This document shows positions 52,605-62,038 of a DNA stretch of 64,000 nucleotides, piece after piece; position 1 is the first letter of the stretch, and every line of letters starts with the position of its first letter. The stretch is from Cesiribacteraceae bacterium YIM B00369. GTDB taxonomy: Bacteria > Bacteroidota > Bacteroidia > Cytophagales > Cyclobacteriaceae. Both the position numbers and the translations under genes were made by a program. The stretch lies in NCBI GenBank assembly GCA_017948555.1, contig JAFMYY010000001.1:124001-188000 (forward strand), in the 5' to 3' direction. Below the pieces are notes generated by a model that was not told the origin of the DNA, made no database searches, and worked only from the letters and a program-made list of their open reading frames with translations.

Positions 52605-54056
52605 TTACTTTTTTAGTACGGTTAGTTTCCGGACCAGGTTTTTCCCTTTGCTGCGTATTTGAATCAGATAAGGTCCGGGAGGAAGGTTAAGCCTGTTCAG
52701 CTGAAGGGTATGAAACAGCTCCGCTGAGGAATTTGCAGGTATAAGGACCTGGTAAAATATTTTCCCCTGCAGGTTATGCAGGCTTACCAGCAGCTGTTCC
52801 GGCTTCTGAAGGGGAATATGTAAATTTAAATAATCAGAGAAAGGGTTCGGATAAGCAGTAATCTCATGCTCCCTGCTTTCCCGGGGTGTGGCCAAAGGTT
52901 TATCTGACACAAAAACCGTAACTTCTGCAGATCCTTTTGCCCTGTAGTTATCCATTGCTGTTAAGCGGAACACATACTTACCTTCAGCCAGTCCGCTTAT
53001 TTTAGTGCGGGGGGAGTCCTGCTGATGGATAATGGCTTCAGGTCCGCTTACTTTTTCCCATAAATAAGAAATAATATTGCCGTCTTCATCAGTTGCTGTT
53101 CCTTCTAAAACAGTAGTATCGCGGGGCAGCAGTACCATTTGGTTTGGTCCGGCAGATACAGCAGGAAGTTTATTCAGGACCTGTTCATTGCGGTTTCGGG
53201 CAAGGATCCACTTAAAGAATTCAGGTTCCTGAAAAGCTTTGTTCCAGGTGTTATGACCTGTTTCAGGATATAGGGTATATTTTATTTTTCCGCCGGCATT
53301 TTTAACTGCATTTACCGTCTTTTCTGTAATATGTGGGGATGGATTGGTATCAGTTCCACCCTGGAAAACCCAAATGGGTACCGGAGCAATAGCGGAAGCC
53401 ATTTCAGGATCGCCATGGGCCGACATGGGGATGAGGCCCGCAAAAAGGTCAGGCCGGTTATAAACTGCATTCCAGGCGCCTGCCGCCCCGTTAGACAGGC
53501 CTTCGATAACAATACGATCAGGGTCGATTTTCAGGTTTTGTACAAGGTACTCCACCAGTTCGAGTGCTCTGGCCAGCTCCCGGTGTAATCCGGAGCCGGC
53601 ATCTCCGTTGCCCCTGATCCAGCTACCGTAAAAATTTTGCGGAAATAATACAAAAGCATCCAGCTGCCCGTTTTTGACCGCATTCAGGTGTTGCCTGCCT
53701 CCAAAAAAAAGATGGTGGTCGTTATTGTCTATTCTGGCATCACCCTCCGGATATGCTTTATTGAGTTTAGTGGTATTGTTCCATTCCATCCGGCCTGATT
53801 CGCCCGCTCCGTGCAAAACCAGCACCAGCGGATACTTTACCTCCTTATTAGCTGCAGAGTCGTAGCCGTTGGGAAAAAGAAGCCTGAAGTTTATCCATTC
53901 TTTGTCGGGCCTGGTAAAGCGGTAAGATTTATAAGGAGAAGTATCCCAATCCAGCATGGGGTGGTATGGAACAGGGCGGACAGACTGGGCCTGTAAGGAT
54001 CCCCCACCTAAAATAGCTAATATGAAGAAGAAAAAAGTGGCTTTCATAGCACTCAT
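52605..54056 (-). CDS. Secreted alpha/beta-hydrolase esterase with PKD and T9SS domains (copy 2)
   Basis: A 483-residue paralog of the esterase at 50059-51630, sharing the start of the mature protein (YHPMLDWDTSPYKSYRFTRPDKEW) and the order of domains. Signal peptide ends near SLQAQ. Hydrolase residues: S188 (GLSNGA), D236 (GGTDTNPS), H268 (ETGHNTW). The PKD/K319L domain spans about 295-385 and the sorting domain starts near residue 400 (TAYPNPFSDYLNLHI). The acidic linker of copy 1 is absent. The pair looks like a tandem duplication, later parted by the ADC-like gene. Role as for copy 1. Confidence 0.87.
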   Translation of the reverse strand: MSAMKATFFFFILAILGGGSLQAQSVRPVPYHPMLDWDTSPYKSYRFTRPDKEWINFRLLFPNGYDSAANKEVKYPLVLVLHGAGESGRMEWNNTTKLNKAYPEGDARIDNNDHHLFFGGRQHLNAVKNGQLDAFVLFPQNFYGSWIRGNGDAGSGLHRELARALELVEYLVQNLKIDPDRIVIEGLSNGAAGAWNAVYNRPDLFAGLIPMSAHGDPEMASAIAPVPIWVFQGGTDTNPSPHITEKTVNAVKNAGGKIKYTLYPETGHNTWNKAFQEPEFFKWILARNRNEQVLNKLPAVSAGPNQMVLLPRDTTVLEGTATDEDGNIISYLWEKVSGPEAIIHQQDSPRTKISGLAEGKYVFRLTAMDNYRAKGSAEVTVFVSDKPLATPRESREHEITAYPNPFSDYLNLHIPLQKPEQLLVSLHNLQGKIFYQVLIPANSSAELFHTLQLNRLNLPPGPYLIQIRSKGKNLVRKLTVLKK

Positions 54057-54530
54057 TTAAAAAACCGATTAAGGTACGGGAGACGTGACTTCAGAAAGTA
54101 AAAATTAGTTTCCCGGATAACCTGACAGATGAAAACTTTTTACCTCCGGTATTGGAGTTAGTCCTTTTTGAACGGTGCGCAGGCAAAATGGTTACTGCCT
54201 GATTTTATAATTAAACTGATAAGCAGGATAAGCCTGAATTATATATTACTGATATAGCTTTCTATGAATTTTCCTGTATCCTTTTGAGGGATTGCTGTTG
54301 TAAAAAGAAGTTAAGGCAGGAACCATTTCATCTGGTTTATGAATTAGTCCTGCTGCGCTGAATTATTTAGAATAGGAATGCCTCATTACCGTGGATAACA
54401 AAAATAAAATCATTTAACATTGCATCCACACTAAACTAAAATTGAAAAATTTGCCTTATACCATTAATTTTAAACCAGTGTCCTGTCTTCCTCAATAGCC
54501 GGGAAAAGCATTACTTTAGCAGCAAATCAT
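54057..54530. other. Divergent intergenic region of 474 bases, no gene seen
   Basis: Between the copy-2 esterase gene (minus) and the lytic transglycosylase gene (plus). The only signal I support is TACTTTAG at about 54512-54519, one base from the -7 consensus, before the transglycosylase TTG start. No RNA gene or repeat recognised. Confidence 0.5.
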
Positions 54531-55532
54531 TTGAAAACCAATATAAAATTGAAAGTATTATTGAAAGGTATTATTCCTGCACTAAGCCTCTTATGGCTGG
54601 TTAGTTGCAATTCAGGAGACCACAAGGCAGTTCCGGAAGTGCAATTGCGGAATTTTGAAGATAAAAGTACCGAAGTGGAGGTGAATGTAGGAACGGCAGA
54701 AAACCCCAGGCCACCCCAGTATGTAACTTCGCCACCTATACCTGCAACCGTAACTTTTGCGGGAGAAACCATTCCATTAGAGAGAGATGATGTAAGAGAG
54801 GGACTTGAATATGAGTTGATTGTAAATACATTCCGGCATTCCCGCACGCTTTCTGTTTTGAAGGAGATTGAGCGCTGGCGTCCGTTAATAGAAAACACGC
54901 TGCAGGAAAACCAGGTGCCAATAGATTTTATATACCTGGCAGTTGCCGAAAGCGAATTTGATAATAATGCACAATCTTATACAGGAGCTATGGGGATGTG
55001 GCAATTTATGGAAGCTACTGCTAAAGAATATGATCTTGAGGTGAACCGCGATGTGGATATGCGCCGGGACCCGAAACTGGCTACTGAGGCTGCAGCAAAA
55101 TATTTAAAGTTTGCTTATTCCAGGTTCAATAACTGGCTTTTGGCTGCCGCTTCTTATAACAGGGGGATCAGGGGTATTGAAGGAAATATGAAAGACCAGC
55201 AGGCAGAGAGTTTCTTTGACCTGCATCTTAACCCGGAAACGGCAAGATATGTGTACAGGATCATTGCTTTCAAGCTTATTCTGGAAAATCCTGAAGCTTA
55301 TGGGTATTATTTAAAGCCGGGGCAGAGGTATAAACCTTATGCATTTACCACTGAAGTTATTGACAAGGATATCGATAACCTGGTGGACTTTGCTAAAAGC
55401 CGGAATACCACATATAAGGAGTTGCGCCAGCTGAACCCCTGGTTTAATAATACTTCTAATTACAAGCTTAATGTACCGCGAAAAAGCGCTTTTGAAATGA
55501 GAGTGCCTGTGGCAGACAGTTCCGGAAAATAG
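54531..55532 (+). CDS. Membrane-bound lytic transglycosylase (MltD-like lipoprotein)
   Basis: A 333-residue lipoprotein. The signal peptide ends at LVSC with lipid-bearing C26. The SLT domain (about 120-230) has the catalytic Glu E140 (AVAESEFDNNAQSYTGAMGMWQFMEATAKEY) and AASYNRGIRGIEGNM. It cleaves peptidoglycan between MurNAc and GlcNAc with anhydro-product formation. The C-terminal ~60 residues resemble part of a LysM-type tail but no clear LysM repeat is present. The start is TTG at 54531: no ATG lies upstream or before the signal peptide, and a near-consensus -7 box lies about 12 bases before it. Confidence 0.88.
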   Translation: MKTNIKLKVLLKGIIPALSLLWLVSCNSGDHKAVPEVQLRNFEDKSTEVEVNVGTAENPRPPQYVTSPPIPATVTFAGETIPLERDDVREGLEYELIVNTFRHSRTLSVLKEIERWRPLIENTLQENQVPIDFIYLAVAESEFDNNAQSYTGAMGMWQFMEATAKEYDLEVNRDVDMRRDPKLATEAAAKYLKFAYSRFNNWLLAAASYNRGIRGIEGNMKDQQAESFFDLHLNPETARYVYRIIAFKLILENPEAYGYYLKPGQRYKPYAFTTEVIDKDIDNLVDFAKSRNTTYKELRQLNPWFNNTSNYKLNVPRKSAFEMRVPVADSSGK

Positions 55533-55629
55533 GAGTGGGTTAAGAGATACTTTAAACCGTCAGCACTCTTTTCCTGTTCAAACATCAGAAGTTATAAAAT
55601 AATTTTTGTTTGAACATGAAGGCTGCTTA

Positions 55630-57321
55630 ATGATAAGAAGATTTTTTTTTCTCCTGATTTTTATTTCCACTCTCGGTTGTTCCGAAAATAATTTAACAGA
55701 AGTCGGACTGGTAACAGACCGGGCCATGGTCGTATCTGCGCATCCACTGGCCTCTGAAGCAGGAGTTGCCATTTTAAAGCGCGGAGGCAATGCCATGGAT
55801 GCGGCTATAGCCGTTGAGTTTGCTTTGGCGGTGGTTTATCCTGATGCCGGCAATATTGGCGGAGGCGGATTTATGGTAATCCGGCAAAAGGACGGAAGCA
55901 TTGATGCCCTCGATTACCGGGAAGAGGCTCCCTCTGCTGCTCACCGGGATTTATACCTTGATGAGACGGGGGAGGTAATTGAAGGCCTTAGTCAGAACGG
56001 GCATCTGGCTGCAGGGGTACCCGGAACTGTGGATGGCATGGTCCGTCTGCATGAAAAATACGGGAGCCTGCCATGGGAGGTACTGGTGCAGCCTGCTATA
56101 GACCTTGCTGCAAAGGGGTTTCCCTTAACTGAAAAGGAGGCTGATAAATTTAATGAGTACCGCGACGATTTTATTCAATACAATACCCACCGCCCGGAAT
56201 TTGCCCTTAAAGATAAATGGAAAGCAGGAGATACTATCCGCCTGGAAGATCTGGCAGGAACACTGGAAAGGATCCGCGACCAGGGGAGGGCCGGGTTCTA
56301 CGGTGGAAAGACAGCCGGTTATATAGTGGCCGAAATGGAAAGGGGTGGGGGAATCATTTCAAAAGAAGACCTGGAAAACTACAGGGCCATCTGGCGGGAG
56401 CCCATAACCGGGAGTTTCAGGAATTTTAAGGTAATTTCCATGCCTCCGCCCTCCAGTGGAGGAATTGCCCTGCTGCAGCTTTTAACCATTACAGAAGATT
56501 ACCCCCTCAGTGACTGGGGCTGGAACGGAGTGCAAACGGCTCATTTAATGATTGAAGCTGAAAGAAGGATATATGCCGACAGGGCTGAGCATTTAGGGGA
56601 TCCTGACTTTTATGAGGTGCCCGTGGAGCAGTTGCTCGACACAGCCTATATCAAAAGAAGAATGGCAGATTACAATCCCGATAAGGCTACCGATAGCGAC
56701 GATGTTTTTGCCGGTGAGCCCCTTCCTCCTGAAGGACCAAACACTACCCATTATTCTATTGTGGACCCGGCAGGTAATGCCATTTCAGCTACCACTACGC
56801 TTAACAGCGTTTTTGGTTCTAAAGTGTTTGTTTCAGGGGCCGGTTTTTTGCTGAACAACGAAATGGATGATTTCAGCATAAAACCTGGTTTCCCCAATCA
56901 GTATGGCCTGGTAGGAGGGGAAGCCAATGCAGTGGAGGCCGGCAAGCGCATGCTTAGTTCCATGACGCCCACTATACTGGAGAGGGATGGTAAATTGTTT
57001 ATGGTGGTGGGCAGTCCCGGAGGCTCTACTATAATTACCTCCGTTTACCAAACCATCCTCAACGTAACAGCACATGGCTTCCCTATGCAGGGAGCAATAA
57101 ATGCCCGACGGTTTCACCACCAGTGGAGGCCCGATGGGGTATTAGCCGAATGGGGGGCTTTTAGCTTTGGGGAAATTATCCGCCTGTGGTTCAGGGGGCA
57201 TAAAACCGTGCCTCATCCTTTCCGGACTATTGGCAGGGTGGATGCCGTACTGGTACTCCCTGATGGCAGGCTGGAAGGTGGGGCAGACCCCCGTGGAGAT
57301 GATGCCGCAGCAGGTTTCTGA
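55630..57321 (+). CDS. ggt: Gamma-glutamyltransferase (lipoprotein-type)
   Basis: A 563-residue Ntn-hydrolase. Signal ends in a lipobox (STLGC). The enzyme cleaves itself before a conserved Thr, here T372 (PNTTHYSIVD); it then removes or transfers the gamma-glutamyl group of glutathione. YDRAEHLGDPDF-type residues, RNEMDDFS-type (NNEMDDFS) and the terminal GGADPRGDDAAAGF are conserved. The ORF reaches TTG 55606, but ATG 55630 gives the correct signal peptide. Anchored in the periplasm or outer membrane. Follows the transglycosylase by 97 bases. Confidence 0.94.
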   Translation: MIRRFFFLLIFISTLGCSENNLTEVGLVTDRAMVVSAHPLASEAGVAILKRGGNAMDAAIAVEFALAVVYPDAGNIGGGGFMVIRQKDGSIDALDYREEAPSAAHRDLYLDETGEVIEGLSQNGHLAAGVPGTVDGMVRLHEKYGSLPWEVLVQPAIDLAAKGFPLTEKEADKFNEYRDDFIQYNTHRPEFALKDKWKAGDTIRLEDLAGTLERIRDQGRAGFYGGKTAGYIVAEMERGGGIISKEDLENYRAIWREPITGSFRNFKVISMPPPSSGGIALLQLLTITEDYPLSDWGWNGVQTAHLMIEAERRIYADRAEHLGDPDFYEVPVEQLLDTAYIKRRMADYNPDKATDSDDVFAGEPLPPEGPNTTHYSIVDPAGNAISATTTLNSVFGSKVFVSGAGFLLNNEMDDFSIKPGFPNQYGLVGGEANAVEAGKRMLSSMTPTILERDGKLFMVVGSPGGSTIITSVYQTILNVTAHGFPMQGAINARRFHHQWRPDGVLAEWGAFSFGEIIRLWFRGHKTVPHPFRTIGRVDAVLVLPDGRLEGGADPRGDDAAAGF

Positions 57322-57349
57322 GCCTTTTTTTAGCAGACTTATCCTGAAA

Positions 57350-57382
57350 AACTTTTGGAGAGTTTAAAACTCTCCAAAAGTT
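57350..57382. terminator. 33-base palindrome between convergent genes
   Basis: AACTTTTGGAGAGTTT (57350-57365) pairs perfectly with its complement at 57367-57382, with one base between them. Beyond it on the minus strand TTTTTC follows, so it probably ends the MacA-like transcript and may block the ggt transcript. The loop must open a few pairs. Confidence 0.6.
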
Positions 57383-57410
57383 GAAATCCCCGGCTGGTTT
57401 TAAAAAAGTG

Positions 57411-58484
57411 CTAAATCTTCTTTACAAGGTCTTTCCTGTCCAGGCCCTGCTTTACTTCAATATTAATACCGTCCGACAGTCCTGTTAAGATCTCTCTTTT
57501 CTCAAACTTCTGAGGAGCTGTTTGTACCTCCACAAATATTTTGTCTCCTTCAAACAGGAGGTTGCTTTCGCGAAGGGAAAGCACTTTTTCCTTTTTGTCA
57601 AGTACAATATCGGCATTGGCGCTATAACCAGCTCTTAAAAAAGAATTTTCGTTAAGGCTTATTTTGGCTTTAATAGGAAACTGGATGGCTCCTTCTTCCT
57701 TCACTCCTTTAGGGGAGATAAATTCCAGCTTTGCATCAAACTTTTCTGTGTCAAGGGCGCCTATTATAAGGGAAAGGTCCATTCCCTCCCTGAGTTTCCC
57801 TACCTCAGATTCATCTACTTTCCCTTCAAAAATCATATCATTCATATCTGCTACAGATGCAATAGTAGTTCCTTCATTAAAGGTATTGCTTTCAATAACA
57901 AAGGTACCTTCCTTTACAGGTACATCGAGAATCATACCTTCAGCGGTTGCGCGCACCAGGTTCGATACATTGTCCGATTTTTTGGAGGCCCCTTTTTTAA
58001 TGAGCTCCAGATTGTTTTCAGCTGCATCCTGCGACTGCTTTGCCAGGTTAAACTCCAGAAGAAAGCGGTTATATTCCTGTTCTGAAATTACTTTCTGGTC
58101 ATATAATGATTGTTGCCTCGCCAGTTCCTTTTCGCTGTTTTTGAAATTGATCACAGCGTTTTTCAGGCTGGCCTCTGCATTGCTTACTGCCACTACGTTC
58201 GGGATGATCTTGATTTTAGCGATGAGCTGTCCTTCTTTAACCACTTCTCCGGCCTGTACATACAGGGTTTCCACAACTCCTGAAACCTGGGATTTAAGGG
58301 CAATTTCTTTTTTAGGTACTATAGAGCCTGTAGCTACTGTTTTTTTTATGATGTCGGCCACAAAAAGTGAGTCTGTTTCATAAACCACAGGTTCCTCCTC
58401 CGACTTCTGATACAGGAAAAACCCCGTTCCGATAAAGCTGGCTACTATAAGGACTACAATAACAATGGTGATGATCTTTTTCAT
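57411..58484 (-). CDS. Periplasmic adaptor (MacA/HlyD type) of an ABC exporter
   Basis: A 357-residue membrane-fusion protein: N-terminal anchor (KKIITIVIVVLIVASFIGTGFFLY), biotinyl-lipoyl motifs (EIALKSQVSGVVETLYVQAGEVVKEGQLIAKI; LVRATAEGMILDVPVKEGTFV), a helical hairpin between them (about 110-175), then beta-barrel and proximal domains. It links an inner-membrane ABC pump to an outer-membrane channel. No TolC gene is near. Last gene in the ABC run on the minus strand. Confidence 0.9.
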   Translation of the reverse strand: MKKIITIVIVVLIVASFIGTGFFLYQKSEEEPVVYETDSLFVADIIKKTVATGSIVPKKEIALKSQVSGVVETLYVQAGEVVKEGQLIAKIKIIPNVVAVSNAEASLKNAVINFKNSEKELARQQSLYDQKVISEQEYNRFLLEFNLAKQSQDAAENNLELIKKGASKKSDNVSNLVRATAEGMILDVPVKEGTFVIESNTFNEGTTIASVADMNDMIFEGKVDESEVGKLREGMDLSLIIGALDTEKFDAKLEFISPKGVKEEGAIQFPIKAKISLNENSFLRAGYSANADIVLDKKEKVLSLRESNLLFEGDKIFVEVQTAPQKFEKREILTGLSDGINIEVKQGLDRKDLVKKI

Positions 58485-58519
58485 TTCTTTATTTTTTATT
58501 AATGCGGATTACAATAACA

Positions 58520-59785
58520 TCAATCGACCCTTATGGCTTCAATAGGGCTTATTTTAGCTGCTTTCCTGGCCGGGATTAAGCCTGCAAGTGCACCAAAAAT
58601 TACCAGTGTAATTAAAGAGGCGAGGGCCGTTTCAAAGCTAACCTCCGGAGGCCCGAACATATCCATGCTTCCGTCTGGTTGCTGCCTTATAAAGTGGCCC
58701 AGGCTTTCAATAATAAGAGTACCCAGGAAAATGCCCAGGTATCCGGCAAAGGCAGTCAAAACAATGGATTCCTGAATAATCAGGTTTATGATTGAAAAAG
58801 GTGTGGCGCCCAGGGCTTTTCGTACTCCAATTTCCTTAGTCCGTTCTTTCACAATAATCAGCATGATATTGCTCACGCCAATTACCCCTGCCAGCAGTGT
58901 TCCTGTACCAACAATCCAGACAAACATGCTGATGCCGGAAAATAAACCGTTTATCTGGCCAAACTCCTTTTCAAGGTTTTCCGATCCTAAGGCATTCATA
59001 TCCTGAGGGTGTACTTTATGCCGCTCCCGTAAAACTTCTTTTATTCTTTCTTCCACCACTGCTACATTGAAGCCTGGTTTTGCGGTAAAAGCAAACCACC
59101 CTACCCTGTTACCGATATTAAAAGCTTGTTGAAAAGTAGTGAAAGGCACATAAACAGTCTGAGTATCCCTGTTGCCCTGTTCACCTCCTCTTAAGGATTT
59201 AAAAGTGCCCACTACCTGGAAGAATATTCCGTTCAGGCTTATGTATTCTCCAACAGGGTTTTCATCCTTCTCAAATAAAACACTTGCCACATTTTCTCCA
59301 ATTACAACTATTTTTCGCTTTTCTTTAATGTCGATGCTGTTGATGTGGCGCCCGGAATATACCTCTACTTTCTGGACCTCCTGGTATTCAGGGTAGTCGC
59401 CAAAAATGGTAAAAGCTCCGGATTTATTTTTCCTGGTAATGTTGTTCCCTCCCCGCCAGCCACCGAGGTTATTCCTTGGCGCCACAATGCCCAGTCCTTC
59501 CACATTCTGTTCTATCAGAGTTTTATCTTCATTGGTAAAGCGGATATAACGGCCCGGCTGCATGCCCTTATAGGCCATGGTTGTTTTTTCTGACCATACA
59601 AAGCCACTGTTGGTGGCCCATGAGTTGAAATTTTGGGTAACACCATTTTCCAGCCCTTTGCCCGCCCCCAGGAGCAGCATGAGCATAAATATCCCCCAGA
59701 ATACGCCAAACATCGTTAAAAATGTCCGGAGCTTATTCTTCTTTACTGTTGCCAGTATTTCCTGCCATTTATCGTAGTCAAACAT
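58520..59785 (-). CDS. MacB/FtsX-type ABC transporter permease (second)
   Basis: A 421-residue permease with an N-terminal helix (LRTFLTMFGVFWGIFMLMLLLG), a large periplasmic MacB_PCD core domain (to about 270) and three C-terminal helices (AGVIGVSNIMLIIVKERTKEIGVRKALGATPFSIINLIIQESIVLTAFAGYLGIFLG; ALASLITLVIFGALAGLIPARKAAKISPIEAIRVD). This is the permease half of MacB without its own ATPase. Paralogous to the permease at 59843-61087. Overlaps the adaptor gene by none; 35 bases separate them. Confidence 0.92.
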   Translation of the reverse strand: MFDYDKWQEILATVKKNKLRTFLTMFGVFWGIFMLMLLLGAGKGLENGVTQNFNSWATNSGFVWSEKTTMAYKGMQPGRYIRFTNEDKTLIEQNVEGLGIVAPRNNLGGWRGGNNITRKNKSGAFTIFGDYPEYQEVQKVEVYSGRHINSIDIKEKRKIVVIGENVASVLFEKDENPVGEYISLNGIFFQVVGTFKSLRGGEQGNRDTQTVYVPFTTFQQAFNIGNRVGWFAFTAKPGFNVAVVEERIKEVLRERHKVHPQDMNALGSENLEKEFGQINGLFSGISMFVWIVGTGTLLAGVIGVSNIMLIIVKERTKEIGVRKALGATPFSIINLIIQESIVLTAFAGYLGIFLGTLIIESLGHFIRQQPDGSMDMFGPPEVSFETALASLITLVIFGALAGLIPARKAAKISPIEAIRVD

Positions 59786-59842
59786 AAATTTAATTTTAGG
59801 GATTGAGTATGGAAGTACTGCTCATTACTTACTGCTCTGATA

Positions 59843-61087
59843 TTATTCGTCTTTCAGGGCCTCGATAGGGCTGATTTTAGCTGCTTTTCTGGCAGGGAAA
59901 AAGCCAGCCAGGGTTCCTGCAAAAACCAGTAAAATGGTGGCAATCAGGGCCACTTTAAGGTCTACCCGCGGATTGCTGAAAAATTCTGCTTCAATGGCGA
60001 AATTGGTCATGGCCCAGCTGATAAGTTCGATCAGTCCAACTCCTGCCAGGAGGCCTATGTAGCCTGCCAGAAGGGTAATGGCAATGGATTCCTGCAGGAA
60101 AAGACTTATAACAGACCAAGGAGTTGCACCTATGGCTTTTCGTACGCCAATTTCGCGGGTCCTTTCTTTTACCACAATCAGCATAATATTGCTTACACCC
60201 ACAATTCCTGCAATAATGGTAAACAGGCCTACCCCCCACAAAAAGAGTTGAATGCCATCAAAAAGGCTCCTGAATTTCTGAAACTCCTCCACATTGTTCC
60301 ACACAAAAAGGGCCCGTGCATCTGCCGGATCAAAAATGTGCTTTTGAGCCATCAGGTTAACAACACTCTGCTTAATTGCATTGGCTTCTTCCATATCGGC
60401 ATCGCCGGTGGTAAACATAATCTGGTGTACCCTTTGGGTGCCTTCGTATGTCAGCTGTGCTACCGACAGGGGAATGAATATCCTTCTTACCTCGCCTTCA
60501 TCGCCGCCATCTTTAAAAATGCCAATTACTTTATACATGATTCCTTTTACATCAATCATTTTACCGATGGGGTCTTCATCGCCAAAAAGTCCTTCCGCTA
60601 CCTTTGTGCCTATTGCAGCTACTTTCCGTCTTTCTTTATGGTCCAGGTCATTAATAAACCGGCCTTTAACGGGTGTCTGGTTCTCCAGGTACCTGTGTTC
60701 AGGGTGGCAGCCCATTACCTCAAAAGAAGAGTATTTATCTTTATAGCGGATGGTAAATTCGCCAAAGCAAAAAAAGCGGGAGGTAATGTATTCCACTCCC
60801 TTAACCTGTTCTTTTATAGTCTCATAATCCCTGTTGTCCATCTGCACCTGTCTGCCTGCCTTCATTCCTTTGTAAGGCAGACTTGTTTGGCCGGCATTAA
60901 GCCATAAGCTGTTGGTGGCCACATCGCTGAACTGCCCTTCCACACCATTCTGGAAGCCGGTGCCAAAAGCAAGCAGCAATATCAGCATGAATATGCCCCA
61001 TGATACGCTGAAAGCGGTAAGAAAAGTGCGGAGCTTGTTTTTCTTTACCGTCTGATATATTTCCTGCCAGTTATCAAGATCAAACAT
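59843..61087 (-). CDS. MacB/FtsX-type ABC transporter permease (first)
   Basis: A 414-residue permease of the same kind as its neighbour, with the same N-terminal FDLDNWQEIYQTVKKNKLRTFLTAFSVSWGIFMLILLLA, MacB_PCD domain and C-terminal AGIVGVSNIMLIVVKERTREIGVRKAIGATPWSVISLFLQESIAITLLAGYIG and PARKAAKISPIEALKDE. The ORF extends to 61150, but ATG 61087 aligns with the paralog and a heptamer array lies in the extra part. Two similar permeases suggest a heterodimer with the ATPase encoded upstream. Confidence 0.92.
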   Translation of the reverse strand: MFDLDNWQEIYQTVKKNKLRTFLTAFSVSWGIFMLILLLAFGTGFQNGVEGQFSDVATNSLWLNAGQTSLPYKGMKAGRQVQMDNRDYETIKEQVKGVEYITSRFFCFGEFTIRYKDKYSSFEVMGCHPEHRYLENQTPVKGRFINDLDHKERRKVAAIGTKVAEGLFGDEDPIGKMIDVKGIMYKVIGIFKDGGDEGEVRRIFIPLSVAQLTYEGTQRVHQIMFTTGDADMEEANAIKQSVVNLMAQKHIFDPADARALFVWNNVEEFQKFRSLFDGIQLFLWGVGLFTIIAGIVGVSNIMLIVVKERTREIGVRKAIGATPWSVISLFLQESIAITLLAGYIGLLAGVGLIELISWAMTNFAIEAEFFSNPRVDLKVALIATILLVFAGTLAGFFPARKAAKISPIEALKDE

Positions 61088-61101
61088 GGGAAGGCATTTA
61101 A

Positions 61102-61136
61102 GAATGAAGAATGAAAAATGAAGAATTGCGAAATCA
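61102..61136. repeat. Degenerate heptamer tandem repeat, 5 units (5' of ABC permease)
   Basis: GAATGAA is repeated exactly at 61102 and 61109, followed by AAATGAA at 61116, GAATTGC and GAAATCA, all in one 7-base phase. It starts 15 bases upstream of the permease ATG. Confidence 0.65.
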
Positions 61137-61190
61137 GGAGCCGGCCTCACTTATTAACCAGTTGTAGCTTGTTAAAAAAATTAAGATGTA

Positions 61191-61874
61191 TTAAACCAGC
61201 AATTCCTTTTCCTGCTTTATAATCAACCCATCCTTCAGCCTGATTACACGGTCGGTTTTTTCTGCAATATCATTTTCGTGGGTTACAATGATGATGGTTT
61301 TTCCTGACTGGTTTACTTCCTTGAAAATTTCCATCACCTCGTAAGATGTCTGTGTATCCAGTGCTCCTGTTGGCTCATCGGCAAGGATTACCTTGGGGTT
61401 GGAGATCAGGGCTCTTGCAATGGCTACCCGCTGTTTTTGTCCTCCCGACATTTCGGAGGGCATATGTTCCGCCCACTGGAGCAGGCCAACTCTCTCCAGG
61501 TATTCCAGGGCCAGTTTATTTCGTTTGCTTCTGCTTACCTTTTGGTAGTACAGAGGGAGGGCAACGTTTTCCATAGCATTTTTAAAGCTCAGTAAGTTGA
61601 ATGACTGGAAAACAAAACCTAAAAACTGGTTTCTGTAATAGGCCGCTTTTGCCTCGCTAAGCTTTTTCATAAGGGTGCCGGCAAGCATATATTCCCCGGT
61701 GTCGTAATTGTCCAGAATACCCAGGATGTTCAGTAAAGTGGATTTTCCGGAGCCCGAGGACCCCATAATAGATACAAATTCGCCTTCGGAAATATGCATA
61801 TCAATGCCCTTCAGAACATGAAGGCTTTGTTTCCCGACAGGGTACGATTTGTGGATATTGCTGAGACGAATCAT
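61191..61874 (-). CDS. MacB/LolD-type ABC transporter ATP-binding protein
   Basis: A 227-residue ATPase: Walker [10 protein letters not shown] (38-46), Q-loop region (FVFQSFNLL), signature [15 protein letters not shown], Walker [13 protein letters not shown] and H-loop VTHE. It resembles LolD/MacB ATPases. First gene of the run; the two permeases and the adaptor follow on the minus strand. The whole is most likely an exporter of a peptide, lipid or lipoprotein. Gap of 103 bases to the first permease includes heptamer repeats. Confidence 0.95.
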   Translation of the reverse strand: MIRLSNIHKSYPVGKQSLHVLKGIDMHISEGEFVSIMGSSGSGKSTLLNILGILDNYDTGEYMLAGTLMKKLSEAKAAYYRNQFLGFVFQSFNLLSFKNAMENVALPLYYQKVSRSKRNKLALEYLERVGLLQWAEHMPSEMSGGQKQRVAIARALISNPKVILADEPTGALDTQTSYEVMEIFKEVNQSGKTIIIVTHENDIAEKTDRVIRLKDGLIIKQEKELLV

Positions 61875-62038
61875 AGTTAAAAAATTAAGGGTGACCGGTT
61901 CTTTCTGCTTCCTTATGATATTTTTGTAATATAAGGTATAAATTTTCTTCTTTACAAGAAATATCTGTATTGTTATCTGAGGATTTATAAGACAGGAGAA
62001 TTTGATAGATGAATGGTGATATAATATGTTCAGGTAAA

